From NCBI GenBank assembly GCA_964538915.1, contig CAZIFB010000026.1, positions 1 through 64,000 on the forward strand: a stretch of 64,000 bases of DNA, given 5' to 3'. Below the pieces are notes generated by a model, which had not been told where the DNA came from, did no database searches, and saw nothing but the letters and a program-made list of their open reading frames with translations. This stretch comes from JAEUHQ01 sp964538915. GTDB taxonomy: Bacteria > Planctomycetota > UBA1135 > UBA2386. Positions 1 through 7,410 of the stretch are shown here, one piece after another. How positions within the stretch are numbered: position 1 is the first letter of the stretch; every line of letters begins with the position of its first letter. Made by a program: the position numbers and the translations under genes.

Positions 1-1
1 C

Positions 2-199
2 ATGACGAAGCAGAAGACCAAGAAGGCGGTGGTCAAGCGCATGAAGCTGACCAAGACCGGTAAGGTCAAGTTCCGCCACGCCTTCACGTCGCACATCATG
101 GTGCGCCGCAGTGCCAAGCGGAAACGCCAGCTCCGCCAGAAGGGGCTGTGCAAGGGCAAGATCGCCGCGAACATGGCGCAACTGCTGGGTGGGAGGTAA
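2..199 (+). CDS. rpmI: 50S ribosomal protein L35
   Basis: Small, very basic 65-residue protein of the large ribosomal subunit. The family pattern is clear: MTKQKTKK at the start, the KRMKLTKTGKVKFRHA block, and the KRKRQLRQKG basic stretch near the middle. The length matches the usual 60-66 residues. The start lies at the very edge of the window, so its ribosome binding site is not visible. Its stop is 3 bases before rplT. In most bacteria infC precedes this pair, so infC probably lies just outside the window (inference). Confidence 0.97.
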   Translation: MTKQKTKKAVVKRMKLTKTGKVKFRHAFTSHIMVRRSAKRKRQLRQKGLCKGKIAANMAQLLGGR

Positions 200-202
200 C
201 CG

Positions 203-559
203 ATGAGCCGCGCAACGAATGGTCCCGCCACGCGCCAACGGCGCAACCGCGTGCTGAAGCGCGCGAAGGGCTTCCGTCAGGGTCGCCGCAACCTGTTCAA
301 GCAGGCGATGGTCACCGGCATCCGCGCCGACGCATTCGCGTTCGCGGGTCGCCAGCAGAAGAAACGCTTCTTCCGTTCGCTGTGGATCACGCGCCTCACG
401 GCCGCGGTCAAGGCGCACGGCCTGCGCTACTCGGCGTTCATCCACGGCGTGCAGAAGGCCGGCATCAAGCTGAACCGCAAGGAACTCAGCGAGCTGGCGA
501 TCCACGATCCGTCGACGTTCGAAGCGATCTGCGGCAAGGCCAAGACGGCGCTCGCCTGA
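203..559 (+). CDS. rplT: 50S ribosomal protein L20
   Basis: 118-residue L20, an early-assembly 23S rRNA-binding protein, at full family length. Visible hallmarks are the basic N-terminal arm (RRNRVLKRAKGFRQGRRNLF), the central RQQKKRFFRSLWITR block and the AGIKLNRKELSELA C-terminal segment. A GGGAGG Shine-Dalgarno at 191-196 lies inside the end of rpmI, about 6 bases before the ATG, so translation of the two genes is likely coupled. L20 autoregulates this operon in other bacteria by binding its own mRNA. I did not identify such an RNA structure here. Confidence 0.97.
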   Translation: MSRATNGPATRQRRNRVLKRAKGFRQGRRNLFKQAMVTGIRADAFAFAGRQQKKRFFRSLWITRLTAAVKAHGLRYSAFIHGVQKAGIKLNRKELSELAIHDPSTFEAICGKAKTALA

Positions 560-596
560 CGCTCCCCGCGGCGCCCGGCGCCGGCGGAATTCCGAG

Positions 597-621
597 ACGG
601 CGCTGGCGGGTCCAGCGCCGT
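597..621 (+). terminator. Hairpin between rplT and pheS
   Basis: Perfect 10-bp inverted repeat (ACGGCGCTGG at 597-606, CCAGCGCCGT at 612-621) with a 5-nt loop, in the 110-bp gap between rplT and pheS. No run of T follows, so a simple intrinsic terminator is not proven. It could be a partial terminator or an attenuator separating ribosomal-protein from synthetase expression. pheST is attenuated in enterobacteria, but I see no phenylalanine-rich leader peptide here. Confidence 0.45.
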
Positions 622-669
622 TCGGCTGTACGGCTCCCGTTCCGATCCTGTGTGTGAGGTTTCTGGCTG

Positions 670-1728
670 ATGGACACGGCTCCACTGCGTGAGCGCTGGC
701 TCGGCGCGATCCACGAGGCTGCGTCGGCGGCGGCGCTCGCCGAACTCGACGCGCGGCTCTTCGGCTCGAAGGGCGAGGTGCTCGAACTCGTTCGCTCGGT
801 GACGACCCTGCCGAAGGAGGAGCGGCCGGCGTTCGGCAAGGCAGCCAACGCGGTCAAGGTCGAGGTCGAGCAGGCGCTCGCCGCGCGGCGCGAACACTTC
901 GCGAAGGCGGCGATGCAGCAGGAGCTGCAGGCGACGGACTTCGACCCGACGGAGCCCGGGCGCGCGCCCGAGCGCGGCGCGCTGCATCCGATCACGATCG
1001 TCCAGAACGAGCTCGTGGACCTGTTCACGAGCATGGGCTTCCGCTGGGAGGACGGCCCGGAGGTCGAGTCGGAGTACTTCAACTTCGACGCACTCAACAT
1101 TCCGGGCGACCACCCGGCGCGCGAGAGCCAGGACACGTTCTGGCTCGCGGAGCACGAAGGCCTCGGCAAGAACCTGCTGCGCACGCACACGTCGCCGGTG
1201 CAGGTGCGCACGATGCAGCGCCTCACGAAGCCGCGATTCCATCCGCCGCTCAAGGTCATCGTGCCCGGCCGCTGCTTCCGCGCCGAGACGGTCGACAAGA
1301 GCCACGAGCACACCTTCTACCAGATGGAGGGTCTCGTCGTGGACCGCGGCATCAGCACCGCGAACCTGATCCACACGATGAAGACCTGCCTGCGCGTGAT
1401 CCTCGAACGCGACGTTCAGGTGCGCCTGCGGCCCGGCTTCTTCCCGTTCGTCGAGCCCGGCTTCGAACTCGACGTGAACTGCCCGTTCTGCAAGGGGCAG
1501 GGCTGCTCGGTGTGCAAGCAGTCGGGATGGATCGAGATCCTGCCGTGCGGCATGGTCCACCCGAACGTGCTCCGTCAGGGCGGCATCGATCCGGAGGAGT
1601 ACACGGGCTTCGCGTTCGGCATGGGTCTGCAGCGCGTCGTGATGCTCCGTTACGGCATCGACGACATCCGCCAGTTCATGGGCGGGGACCTGCGGTTCCT
1701 GCAGCAGTTCCCGGAGGTGCCGCGATGA
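670..1728 (+). CDS. pheS: Phenylalanyl-tRNA synthetase alpha subunit
   Basis: 352-residue catalytic subunit of the (alpha-beta)2 enzyme that charges tRNA-Phe. It has an N-terminal coiled-coil arm (about residues 1-90) and then the class II catalytic core: motif 2 region FRAETVDKSHEHTFYQMEG, the FFPFVEPGFELDV active-site segment, and motif 3 GFAFGMGLQRVVMLRYGIDD near the C-terminus. A CxxC...CxxC insertion (CPFCKGQGCSVC, about residues 271-282) precedes motif 3 and may bind zinc; many alpha subunits have a shorter segment here. The stop overlaps the pheT start as ATGA, indicating translational coupling. Confidence 0.96.
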   Translation: MDTAPLRERWLGAIHEAASAAALAELDARLFGSKGEVLELVRSVTTLPKEERPAFGKAANAVKVEVEQALAARREHFAKAAMQQELQATDFDPTEPGRAPERGALHPITIVQNELVDLFTSMGFRWEDGPEVESEYFNFDALNIPGDHPARESQDTFWLAEHEGLGKNLLRTHTSPVQVRTMQRLTKPRFHPPLKVIVPGRCFRAETVDKSHEHTFYQMEGLVVDRGISTANLIHTMKTCLRVILERDVQVRLRPGFFPFVEPGFELDVNCPFCKGQGCSVCKQSGWIEILPCGMVHPNVLRQGGIDPEEYTGFAFGMGLQRVVMLRYGIDDIRQFMGGDLRFLQQFPEVPR

Positions 1729-4145
1729 AACTCTCGCTGCGATGGCTCGGTCGCCACGTCGACCTCACCGGTATCGAACCGAAGCGCATCCTCGCCGACC
1801 TCACGATGAGCACGGCGGAGATCGAAGGGCTCGAGCGATTCGGCGAAGGCCTCGAGTGCCTGATCGTCGGTCACGTGCGGAAGCGCGAGAAGCATCCGGA
1901 CGCCGACAAGCTCTCGGTGTGCGAGGTCGACCTTGGGCATCCCGCGCACGGACAGGGCGGCGTCCTGCAGATCGTCTGCGGCGCGCCCAACGTCGCCGCC
2001 GGCCAGCGCGTCGTCGTGATCCGGCCCGGGGACACGCTGCCGGAGAAGGGCGGCAAGGGCGCGCTGAAGATCAAGATCGGCAAGATCCGCGGCGTCGAGT
2101 CGCACGGAATGATCTGCTCGGAGGCCGAGCTCGGTCTCTCCGAGGAACACGACGGCATCCTGGTGCTCCCCCCGGACGCACCGATCGGCGCCCGGTTCGT
2201 CGACGTGCTGCACGTGCAGGACTGGGTGCTCGAGATCGACAACAAGTCGATCAACCATCGCCCCGATCTGTGGGGGCACTACGGCTTCGCGCGCGAACTC
2301 GCGGCGATCTACGGCCGTCCCCTGAAGCCGCCGTTCGTGCCGCAGGCGTTCCCGGCCACCGGACGCAAGGTCGAGGTTCGCATCGAGGACCGCGCCGCCT
2401 GCCCGCGCTACTGCGGGCTGCTGATCGACGGCGTCACCGCCGGGCCGTCGCCGCACGAACTGCGTTGGCAGCTCGCCGCGGTGGGCCAGCGCGCCATCAA
2501 CCTGCCCGTCGACCTCACGAACTACGTGATGCTCGACCTCGGGCAGCCGATGCACGCGTTCGACGCGCGCCACACGGGCGACCGGCCGATCCGCGTGCGC
2601 CGGGCGAAGAACGGCGAAGCCATCACCACACTCGACGGCCAGGCCCGCAAGCTCGTCGACCAGGACCTGCTGATCTGCGCCGGCGACCGGCCGGAGGCTC
2701 TCGCCGGCATCATGGGCGGTGCTGGCACGATGGTGGAGAAGGACACGACGAGCCTGTTCCTCGAGTCCGCGAACTTCCACGCGTCGACGATCCGCAGGAC
2801 GAGCATGCGCCTCGGCCTCCGCACCGACGCGAGCGCGCGCTTCGAGAAGGCGCAGGATCCGGCGAACGCCGAGATCGCGGTGCATCTGTTCCTGTCGTTG
2901 CTGAAGGACCACTGCCCGACCGCCGTGGCCGCGGGGCCGCTCGTCGATCCGGCGGGCTTCCGGTACGAGCCGAATACGATCGCGCTGCGCCGCGCGCGCC
3001 TCGCCGGCAAGCTCGGGCTCGAACTCGAGGACGACAAGGTGAAGGGCATCCTGACGTCGCTCGAGTTCGGGGTCGGTGTCACAGCGACCGGTTTCGACGT
3101 CACGGTGCCGAGCTTCCGCGCTACGAAGGACATCGCGATCGAGGACGACCTCATCGAAGAGGTCGGCCGCATGTTCCGGTACGACAACATCCCGGAGCGG
3201 CCGCTGCACGGCACGATCGAGCCGCCGGTGCGCAACGACGAACTGTTCCTCGTGCGGCGCCTGCTCGAGGTCGCGTGCACGGACCTGCGCTGCAGCGAGG
3301 TCTACAACTACTCGTTCGTCCCGGACGCGGTGCTCGCGGCGTGCGACGCGAGTGCGCATCCGTACGTTCGCGTCGCCAATCCGGTGGCGCCCGAGCAGAC
3401 ACGCATCCGTCGCCACGTGCTGCCGAGCCTGCTCGCGAGCACGGCGCCGAACCTCCGCCGGCACGCCGAGGTCCGTCTCTGCGAACACGGCAAGGGCTAC
3501 CACCCGGAGATGGCGTCGGACCACAAGCTGCCGCACGAGGTGCGCGAACTGGCGTTCGTGTTCTCGCGGCGGAACGGGGAGCACCCGTACGCGGAGCTGC
3601 GCGAGGCCATCGCGTCGCTGCTGCTGCGCCTCGGCTACCCCGCGGTGATGCAGCGGGTCTGGCACGGCAAGGACCAGCCGTGGGTCCACCCGTCGCGCGC
3701 CGTGGCGATCGACCGCGACGGATCGCCGTGCGGCTACATCGCGCATCTGCATCCCGGCGTCGCACGGGCGATGGATCTGCCGGCGACGACGGCGATCGCG
3801 TGCCTCGACGTGCGTGCGCTGCTCGCCAACGGCCGCCGGATCGCGAAGTACCAGGCGGTACCGACGTTCCCGGTGCTGCCCGTCGACGTTGCGCTGCTGG
3901 TCGACGAGGCGACGACCGTCGCGAAGGTCGACGAGTTCCTGCGCGGCGTCGGCCGGAAGCTGGTCCGCGACGTGAAGCTCTTCGAGGCCTACCGCGGCGA
4001 ACGGCTGGCGGCCGGCAAGAAGAGCCTGAACTTCACGGTCACCCTGGGCGCCGACGACCGCACGCTGACCGACGAGGACGAGAGCAAGTTCCTCGGCAAG
4101 GTCCGCGAACAGGCTGCGTCGATCGGCGGCGAACTGCGCGGGTAG
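1725..4145 (+). CDS. pheT: Phenylalanyl-tRNA synthetase beta subunit
   Basis: 806-residue beta subunit of PheRS, at normal family length. The ATG at 1725 overlaps the pheS stop by four bases; the open frame reaches further upstream, but only inside pheS. Visible domains are an EMAP-type tRNA-binding domain (about residues 40-160, with HPDADKLSVCEVD and IVCGAPNV), the B3/B4 editing region in the middle (ALAGIMGG), a B5 domain, and a C-terminal anticodon-binding FDX-ACB domain (about residues 715-806, starting near YQAVPTFPVLPVDVALLV). All regions look intact, so the editing and anticodon functions are expected to be present. Confidence 0.96.
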   Translation: MKLSLRWLGRHVDLTGIEPKRILADLTMSTAEIEGLERFGEGLECLIVGHVRKREKHPDADKLSVCEVDLGHPAHGQGGVLQIVCGAPNVAAGQRVVVIRPGDTLPEKGGKGALKIKIGKIRGVESHGMICSEAELGLSEEHDGILVLPPDAPIGARFVDVLHVQDWVLEIDNKSINHRPDLWGHYGFARELAAIYGRPLKPPFVPQAFPATGRKVEVRIEDRAACPRYCGLLIDGVTAGPSPHELRWQLAAVGQRAINLPVDLTNYVMLDLGQPMHAFDARHTGDRPIRVRRAKNGEAITTLDGQARKLVDQDLLICAGDRPEALAGIMGGAGTMVEKDTTSLFLESANFHASTIRRTSMRLGLRTDASARFEKAQDPANAEIAVHLFLSLLKDHCPTAVAAGPLVDPAGFRYEPNTIALRRARLAGKLGLELEDDKVKGILTSLEFGVGVTATGFDVTVPSFRATKDIAIEDDLIEEVGRMFRYDNIPERPLHGTIEPPVRNDELFLVRRLLEVACTDLRCSEVYNYSFVPDAVLAACDASAHPYVRVANPVAPEQTRIRRHVLPSLLASTAPNLRRHAEVRLCEHGKGYHPEMASDHKLPHEVRELAFVFSRRNGEHPYAELREAIASLLLRLGYPAVMQRVWHGKDQPWVHPSRAVAIDRDGSPCGYIAHLHPGVARAMDLPATTAIACLDVRALLANGRRIAKYQAVPTFPVLPVDVALLVDEATTVAKVDEFLRGVGRKLVRDVKLFEAYRGERLAAGKKSLNFTVTLGADDRTLTDEDESKFLGKVREQAASIGGELRG

Positions 4146-4150
4146 ACGCG

Positions 4151-5035
4151 ATGAGCGCGGTGCCGAAGGTCCACCTGATCGACGGGACGTACGAGCTCTA
4201 CCGCAGCTTCTACGGGGCTCCGCCCGCCACTGCGCCCGACGGACGTGAGGTCGGCGGGGTATGCGGTCTGCTCGCCAGCCTCGCGTCGCTGCTGCGGGAG
4301 CCCGGCACGACGCACGTGGCGATCGCGTTCGACACAGTGATCGAGTCGTTCCGCAACGAACTCTACGCGGGCTACAAGACCGGCGACGGCATCGATCCGG
4401 TGCTGTGGGCGCAGTTCCCCCTCGCGGAGCAGGCGGCTCGCGCGCTCGGCCTCGTCACGTGGTCGATGGTGGAGTTCGAGGCCGACGACGCGCTCGCGAC
4501 AATGGCGGCGCGTGCATCGGCGGACGCGCGCGTCGAGCAGGTCGTCGTGTGCACGCCGGACAAGGACCTCGCGCAGATGGTCGCCGGGACGCGCATCGTG
4601 CAGCTCGACCGCAGGAAGAAGCTCGTGGTCGACGAAAGCGGCGTGCGTGCGAAGTTCGGCGTCGACCCGGTGTCGATCCCCGACCTGCTCGCCCTCGTCG
4701 GTGACGACCAGGACGGCATTCCCGGCGTGCCGAAGTGGGGCGACAAGAGCGCCGCGACGGTGCTCGCGCACTACCAGCACGTCGAAGCGATCCCGCTCTC
4801 GGCTGCGCAATGGCAAGTGGCCGTTCGCGGTGCCGACACGCTCGCACAGAACCTGGCCGCACACCGCGCCGAAGCGGCGTTGTGGAAGCAGCTCGCGACG
4901 CTGCGCACCGACGTGCCGTTGTCCGAGTCGGTCGACGATCTGCGCTGGCGCGGGCCGGCCGCGGACCTCGCGGCGTTCTGCAAGGAGATCGGCTACGAGT
5001 CGTTCCTCGAAAGGGTGCCGTCGCCGCGAACGTGA
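4151..5035 (+). CDS. Stand-alone 5'-3' exonuclease (PolA N-terminal domain type)
   Basis: 294 residues matching only the 5'-3' exonuclease/flap-endonuclease part of DNA polymerase I, with no polymerase domain. The acidic metal ligands are present in order: LIDGTYELYRSFY, AIAFDT, FEADDALATMA, CTPDKDLAQM and the helix-hairpin-helix segment LVGDDQDGIPGV followed by GDKSAATVL. Expected role is removal of RNA primers and 5' flaps. It starts 5 bases after pheT and should be cotranscribed with it. Free-standing members such as ExoIX/Xni exist; unlike Xni-type proteins, this one keeps the full set of acidic residues. Whether the genome also has a full-length polA cannot be seen here. Confidence 0.87.
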   Translation: MSAVPKVHLIDGTYELYRSFYGAPPATAPDGREVGGVCGLLASLASLLREPGTTHVAIAFDTVIESFRNELYAGYKTGDGIDPVLWAQFPLAEQAARALGLVTWSMVEFEADDALATMAARASADARVEQVVVCTPDKDLAQMVAGTRIVQLDRRKKLVVDESGVRAKFGVDPVSIPDLLALVGDDQDGIPGVPKWGDKSAATVLAHYQHVEAIPLSAAQWQVAVRGADTLAQNLAAHRAEAALWKQLATLRTDVPLSESVDDLRWRGPAADLAAFCKEIGYESFLERVPSPRT

Positions 5036-5036
5036 G

Positions 5037-5609
5037 TCAGGCGAGCCGCGCGGCCAGATCGCGCACGAAGCGTGCGGTCAGTCCCCACAGGAGTTCGGCG
5101 CCCGCCTCGCTGGCGAACTCGAAGTGCGGGCTCGTGCGCGGCTGGTAGCCGGTCGCGGTCCGCGGCGGTGTGCGTTCGTGCCAGCGGCCGTCGTCGCGGA
5201 GTTCGCGCAGGGGCACACGCAGCACTCGAACGACTTCGCGCGGATCGGGCGCGAGCGGCAGCGGCGCGAGGCGGCCGACGAGGCAGTGCACGAGGATGCC
5301 CGACGAACTCTCGCGCGGCGGCAGCATGCCGAGCACGGTGACCGAGGACGGCGGGGCACCGATCTCCTCGTGGCACTCGCGGAGCGCACAGGCGACAGGA
5401 TCCTCGTCCCCGTGGCGCATGCCGCCCGGAAAGGCGAGCTGGCCGGCGTGTTGTCGCTGGCCGTCGGGGCGCGCGACGAACAGGAGGTGATCCTCACCGG
5501 CGTGCTTCACGATCGGACACACCACGGCTGCGAGCCGCAGCTGCGTGCTGAGCCACGCCCCCGGCAGAGGCAGGCGCGCCAACAGCGAGGCGTCGAGCGG
5601 ATCGGACAT
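5037..5609 (-). CDS. NudL-type Nudix hydrolase (probable CoA pyrophosphatase)
   Basis: 190 residues from the chosen ATG. A complete Nudix box spans residues 63-84 (GMRHGDE...RECHEEIG), giving the metal-binding REUxEE core. Just before it is the segment RPDGQRQHAGQLAFPGG, matching the extra motif of the CoA diphosphatase (NudL/PCD1) subgroup, which splits CoA into 3',5'-ADP and phosphopantetheine. An upstream ATG at 5693 would run into the next gene and add a low-complexity leader, so the start at 5609 is preferred. A TAAGCA box lies 8 bases upstream. It is convergent with the exonuclease gene, one base apart, with no room for a terminator. Confidence 0.87.
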   Translation of the reverse strand: MSDPLDASLLARLPLPGAWLSTQLRLAAVVCPIVKHAGEDHLLFVARPDGQRQHAGQLAFPGGMRHGDEDPVACALRECHEEIGAPPSSVTVLGMLPPRESSSGILVHCLVGRLAPLPLAPDPREVVRVLRVPLRELRDDGRWHERTPPRTATGYQPRTSPHFEFASEAGAELLWGLTARFVRDLAARLA

Positions 5610-5689
5610 CCGCGCCTTGCTTACCCGGTCGTCGCAGCCGCTGCCATGGCTCGAGGCCCGTGCAGAGAGCGGCGTGGGGGGCTGCGGCG

Positions 5690-6190
5690 TCACCCGTCGA
5701 CGAATCGCGCCCCGGCGATCGTCGCGGTGGTCGGGGCGGGGGCTCCGAGGCGTTCCGTCAGCAGCTCGATTGCGCGCGCGCCGTCGCGGTACATCGCGAG
5801 CTTCACGGTGCGCAGTTCGCGGGTGTGGAGTTCGAACAGGAGGTGGCGTTCCCGGCGGCCGCGGTTCGTCACCACCGCGTGGCCGAAGCGTCGCACGTCG
5901 GCGAACGGGATCGAGCGCGGGCGGCAGACGAAGCCGAAGCCGAGGTAGCGCAGGGCGTCCGCATCGATCACGAGTCGGGAGTGCCGCAGCGCGGAGATTC
6001 CGAACGGCTGCACCAGCACACCGAACGCGAGCGCCGCCACGCGTTCGCCGTCGCCGGCGTCACCGATCAGGGCGCCGTGCGGAACGATCCCCCCGAGTTC
6101 GAGGCCGCACAGCACCGCGACGACGGCGCCACCGAGCGGCAAGAGGGCCAGGGCAAGGCGCCAGGTCCACTGCATGGGGAAGACGTGCAT
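5690..6190 (-). CDS. Small membrane protein with PH-like domain
   Basis: 166 residues if translated from the ATG at 6190 (161 from the ATG at 6175). Two hydrophobic segments (LALALLPLGGAVVAVLCGL and a segment ending in GVLVQPFGISAL) are followed by a soluble beta-rich part (SRLVIDADALRYLGFG, FADVRRFGHAVV, RHLLFELHTRELRTVKLAMY). This resembles bacterial PH-like domain membrane proteins: two helices, then a half-barrel. No enzyme motif is visible. The open frame extends to 6517, but that part overlaps the conserved 3' end of the methyltransferase gene and is arginine-rich shadow. It lies in line with the minus-strand cluster. Function unknown. Confidence 0.6.
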   Translation of the reverse strand: MHVFPMQWTWRLALALLPLGGAVVAVLCGLELGGIVPHGALIGDAGDGERVAALAFGVLVQPFGISALRHSRLVIDADALRYLGFGFVCRPRSIPFADVRRFGHAVVTNRGRRERHLLFELHTRELRTVKLAMYRDGARAIELLTERLGAPAPTTATIAGARFVDG

Positions 6191-6234
6191 CCGGCCAAGG
6201 TGGACGGTCCGCGGGTCGTGCTGTCGGCGGTCGG

Positions 6235-7410
6235 TCAGCGCACCTGCAGTACAGCGACCTTGAGGTAACGCGTCTCCGGGCATTCGAGGGCGACGGGGTG
6301 GTCGGCGCCGGCGCCGCGCAGCATCAGCACACGAACGTCGCGGCGCGCAGCGGCCGCCGCGTCGCGCAGCATGCGCACGAAGTCGGATTCGGACACGCTG
6401 CCGGAGCACGAACACGTGACGACGAGACCGCCGCGCGCGACCTTCGCGATGCCGAGGCGGTTCAGGTCGCCGTAGCGCTGCAGGCCGGCCTCGATCTCGT
6501 CGCGGTGGTGGACCCACTTCGGGGGATCCAGCACGACGAGGTCGTGTGCGCCCTGCTGCGCGTCACGCAACGCGTCGAACGCGTCCCCGTGGGCGGTGAC
6601 GACGGGCAGTTTGTTGGCCTTCGCGTTGTGCACCGTCTGTTCGACCATCGCCTCGTCGAGGTCGATGGCGAGCACCTTTGCCGCTCCGCCGGCGGCGGCG
6701 TTCATCGCGAAGCCGCCGCTGTTGCAGCAGAGGTCGAGCACCGAACGCCCCTTCGCGAGCTGCCGCACGATCCAGCGGTTGTCGCGCTGGTCGGCGAAGA
6801 ACCCCGTCTTGTGGCCGGTTCCCGCCTGCACCGCGTAGGCGAGGCCGTGCTCGCGCACGGTGGTCGCCACCGCCGCGGGGCGGGGCAGCTTCTCCATGCC
6901 CTCGCGCTCCGCCCAATCCTTGTCCTGCAGCAGCACGAGCCGGCTCTGCGGGTGTTTGGAGAGCAGCCATTCCCCGAGCGGCTCGAGCTGTTGCAGCATG
7001 CCGAGCGAACTCACCTGCGCGACGAACGCGCTCCCCAGCTTGTCCAGCACGAGCCCAGGGAAGCCGTCGCCCTCGGCGTGCACGATCCGGTACGCGTCGG
7101 TGATCCGCGGGAGCTGCAGCGTGTCCTCGCGCAGGGCGACGGCCGCACGCAGCGCCTCGACGAAGTGGCCGCGAACGTCGTCCACGACCTCGTCCGCGAA
7201 CATGCGGAGCGCGAGCTCGGCGCGCGGGTTGTAGAAGCCGGTGCCGACGAGGCTGCCGTCGCGGTCGCGCACCTTGCACGGCGAACCCGCCGGCGGCGCC
7301 TGCTCCGGCTTCTGGATCATCTTGCGATAGAACCAGGGATGCCGGCCGTTGACGCGGATCTTGAGCCGCAGCTCCGGCAGGCGCGGCGAGGGCGCGGGGC
7401 GGCGGCTCAT
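6235..7410 (-). CDS. rlmI: Class I SAM-dependent rRNA methyltransferase, RlmI type
   Basis: 391 residues. An N-terminal PUA-like segment (RVNGRHPWFYRKMI, about residues 20-80) is followed by a central domain (AYRIVHAEGDGFPGLVLDKLG) and a Rossmann methyltransferase domain (SVLDLCCNSGGFAMNAA as the SAM loop, VLAIDLDEAMVEQ, and catalytic-loop DLVVLDPPKW). This is the layout of 23S rRNA m5C1962 methyltransferases (RlmI/YccW group). The NSGGF loop corresponds to the family's usual NTGGF. The ATG overlaps the tricorn protease stop as ATGA, so the two genes are one transcription unit with the protease upstream. Confidence 0.87.
   Translation of the reverse strand: MSRRPAPSPRLPELRLKIRVNGRHPWFYRKMIQKPEQAPPAGSPCKVRDRDGSLVGTGFYNPRAELALRMFADEVVDDVRGHFVEALRAAVALREDTLQLPRITDAYRIVHAEGDGFPGLVLDKLGSAFVAQVSSLGMLQQLEPLGEWLLSKHPQSRLVLLQDKDWAEREGMEKLPRPAAVATTVREHGLAYAVQAGTGHKTGFFADQRDNRWIVRQLAKGRSVLDLCCNSGGFAMNAAAGGAAKVLAIDLDEAMVEQTVHNAKANKLPVVTAHGDAFDALRDAQQGAHDLVVLDPPKWVHHRDEIEAGLQRYGDLNRLGIAKVARGGLVVTCSCSGSVSESDFVRMLRDAAAAARRDVRVLMLRGAGADHPVALECPETRYLKVAVLQVR

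Noticed and set aside
1512..1724. Upstream extension of pheT
   Set aside because: Lies entirely inside the pheS coding sequence; the ATGA overlap at 1725 is the normal coupling.
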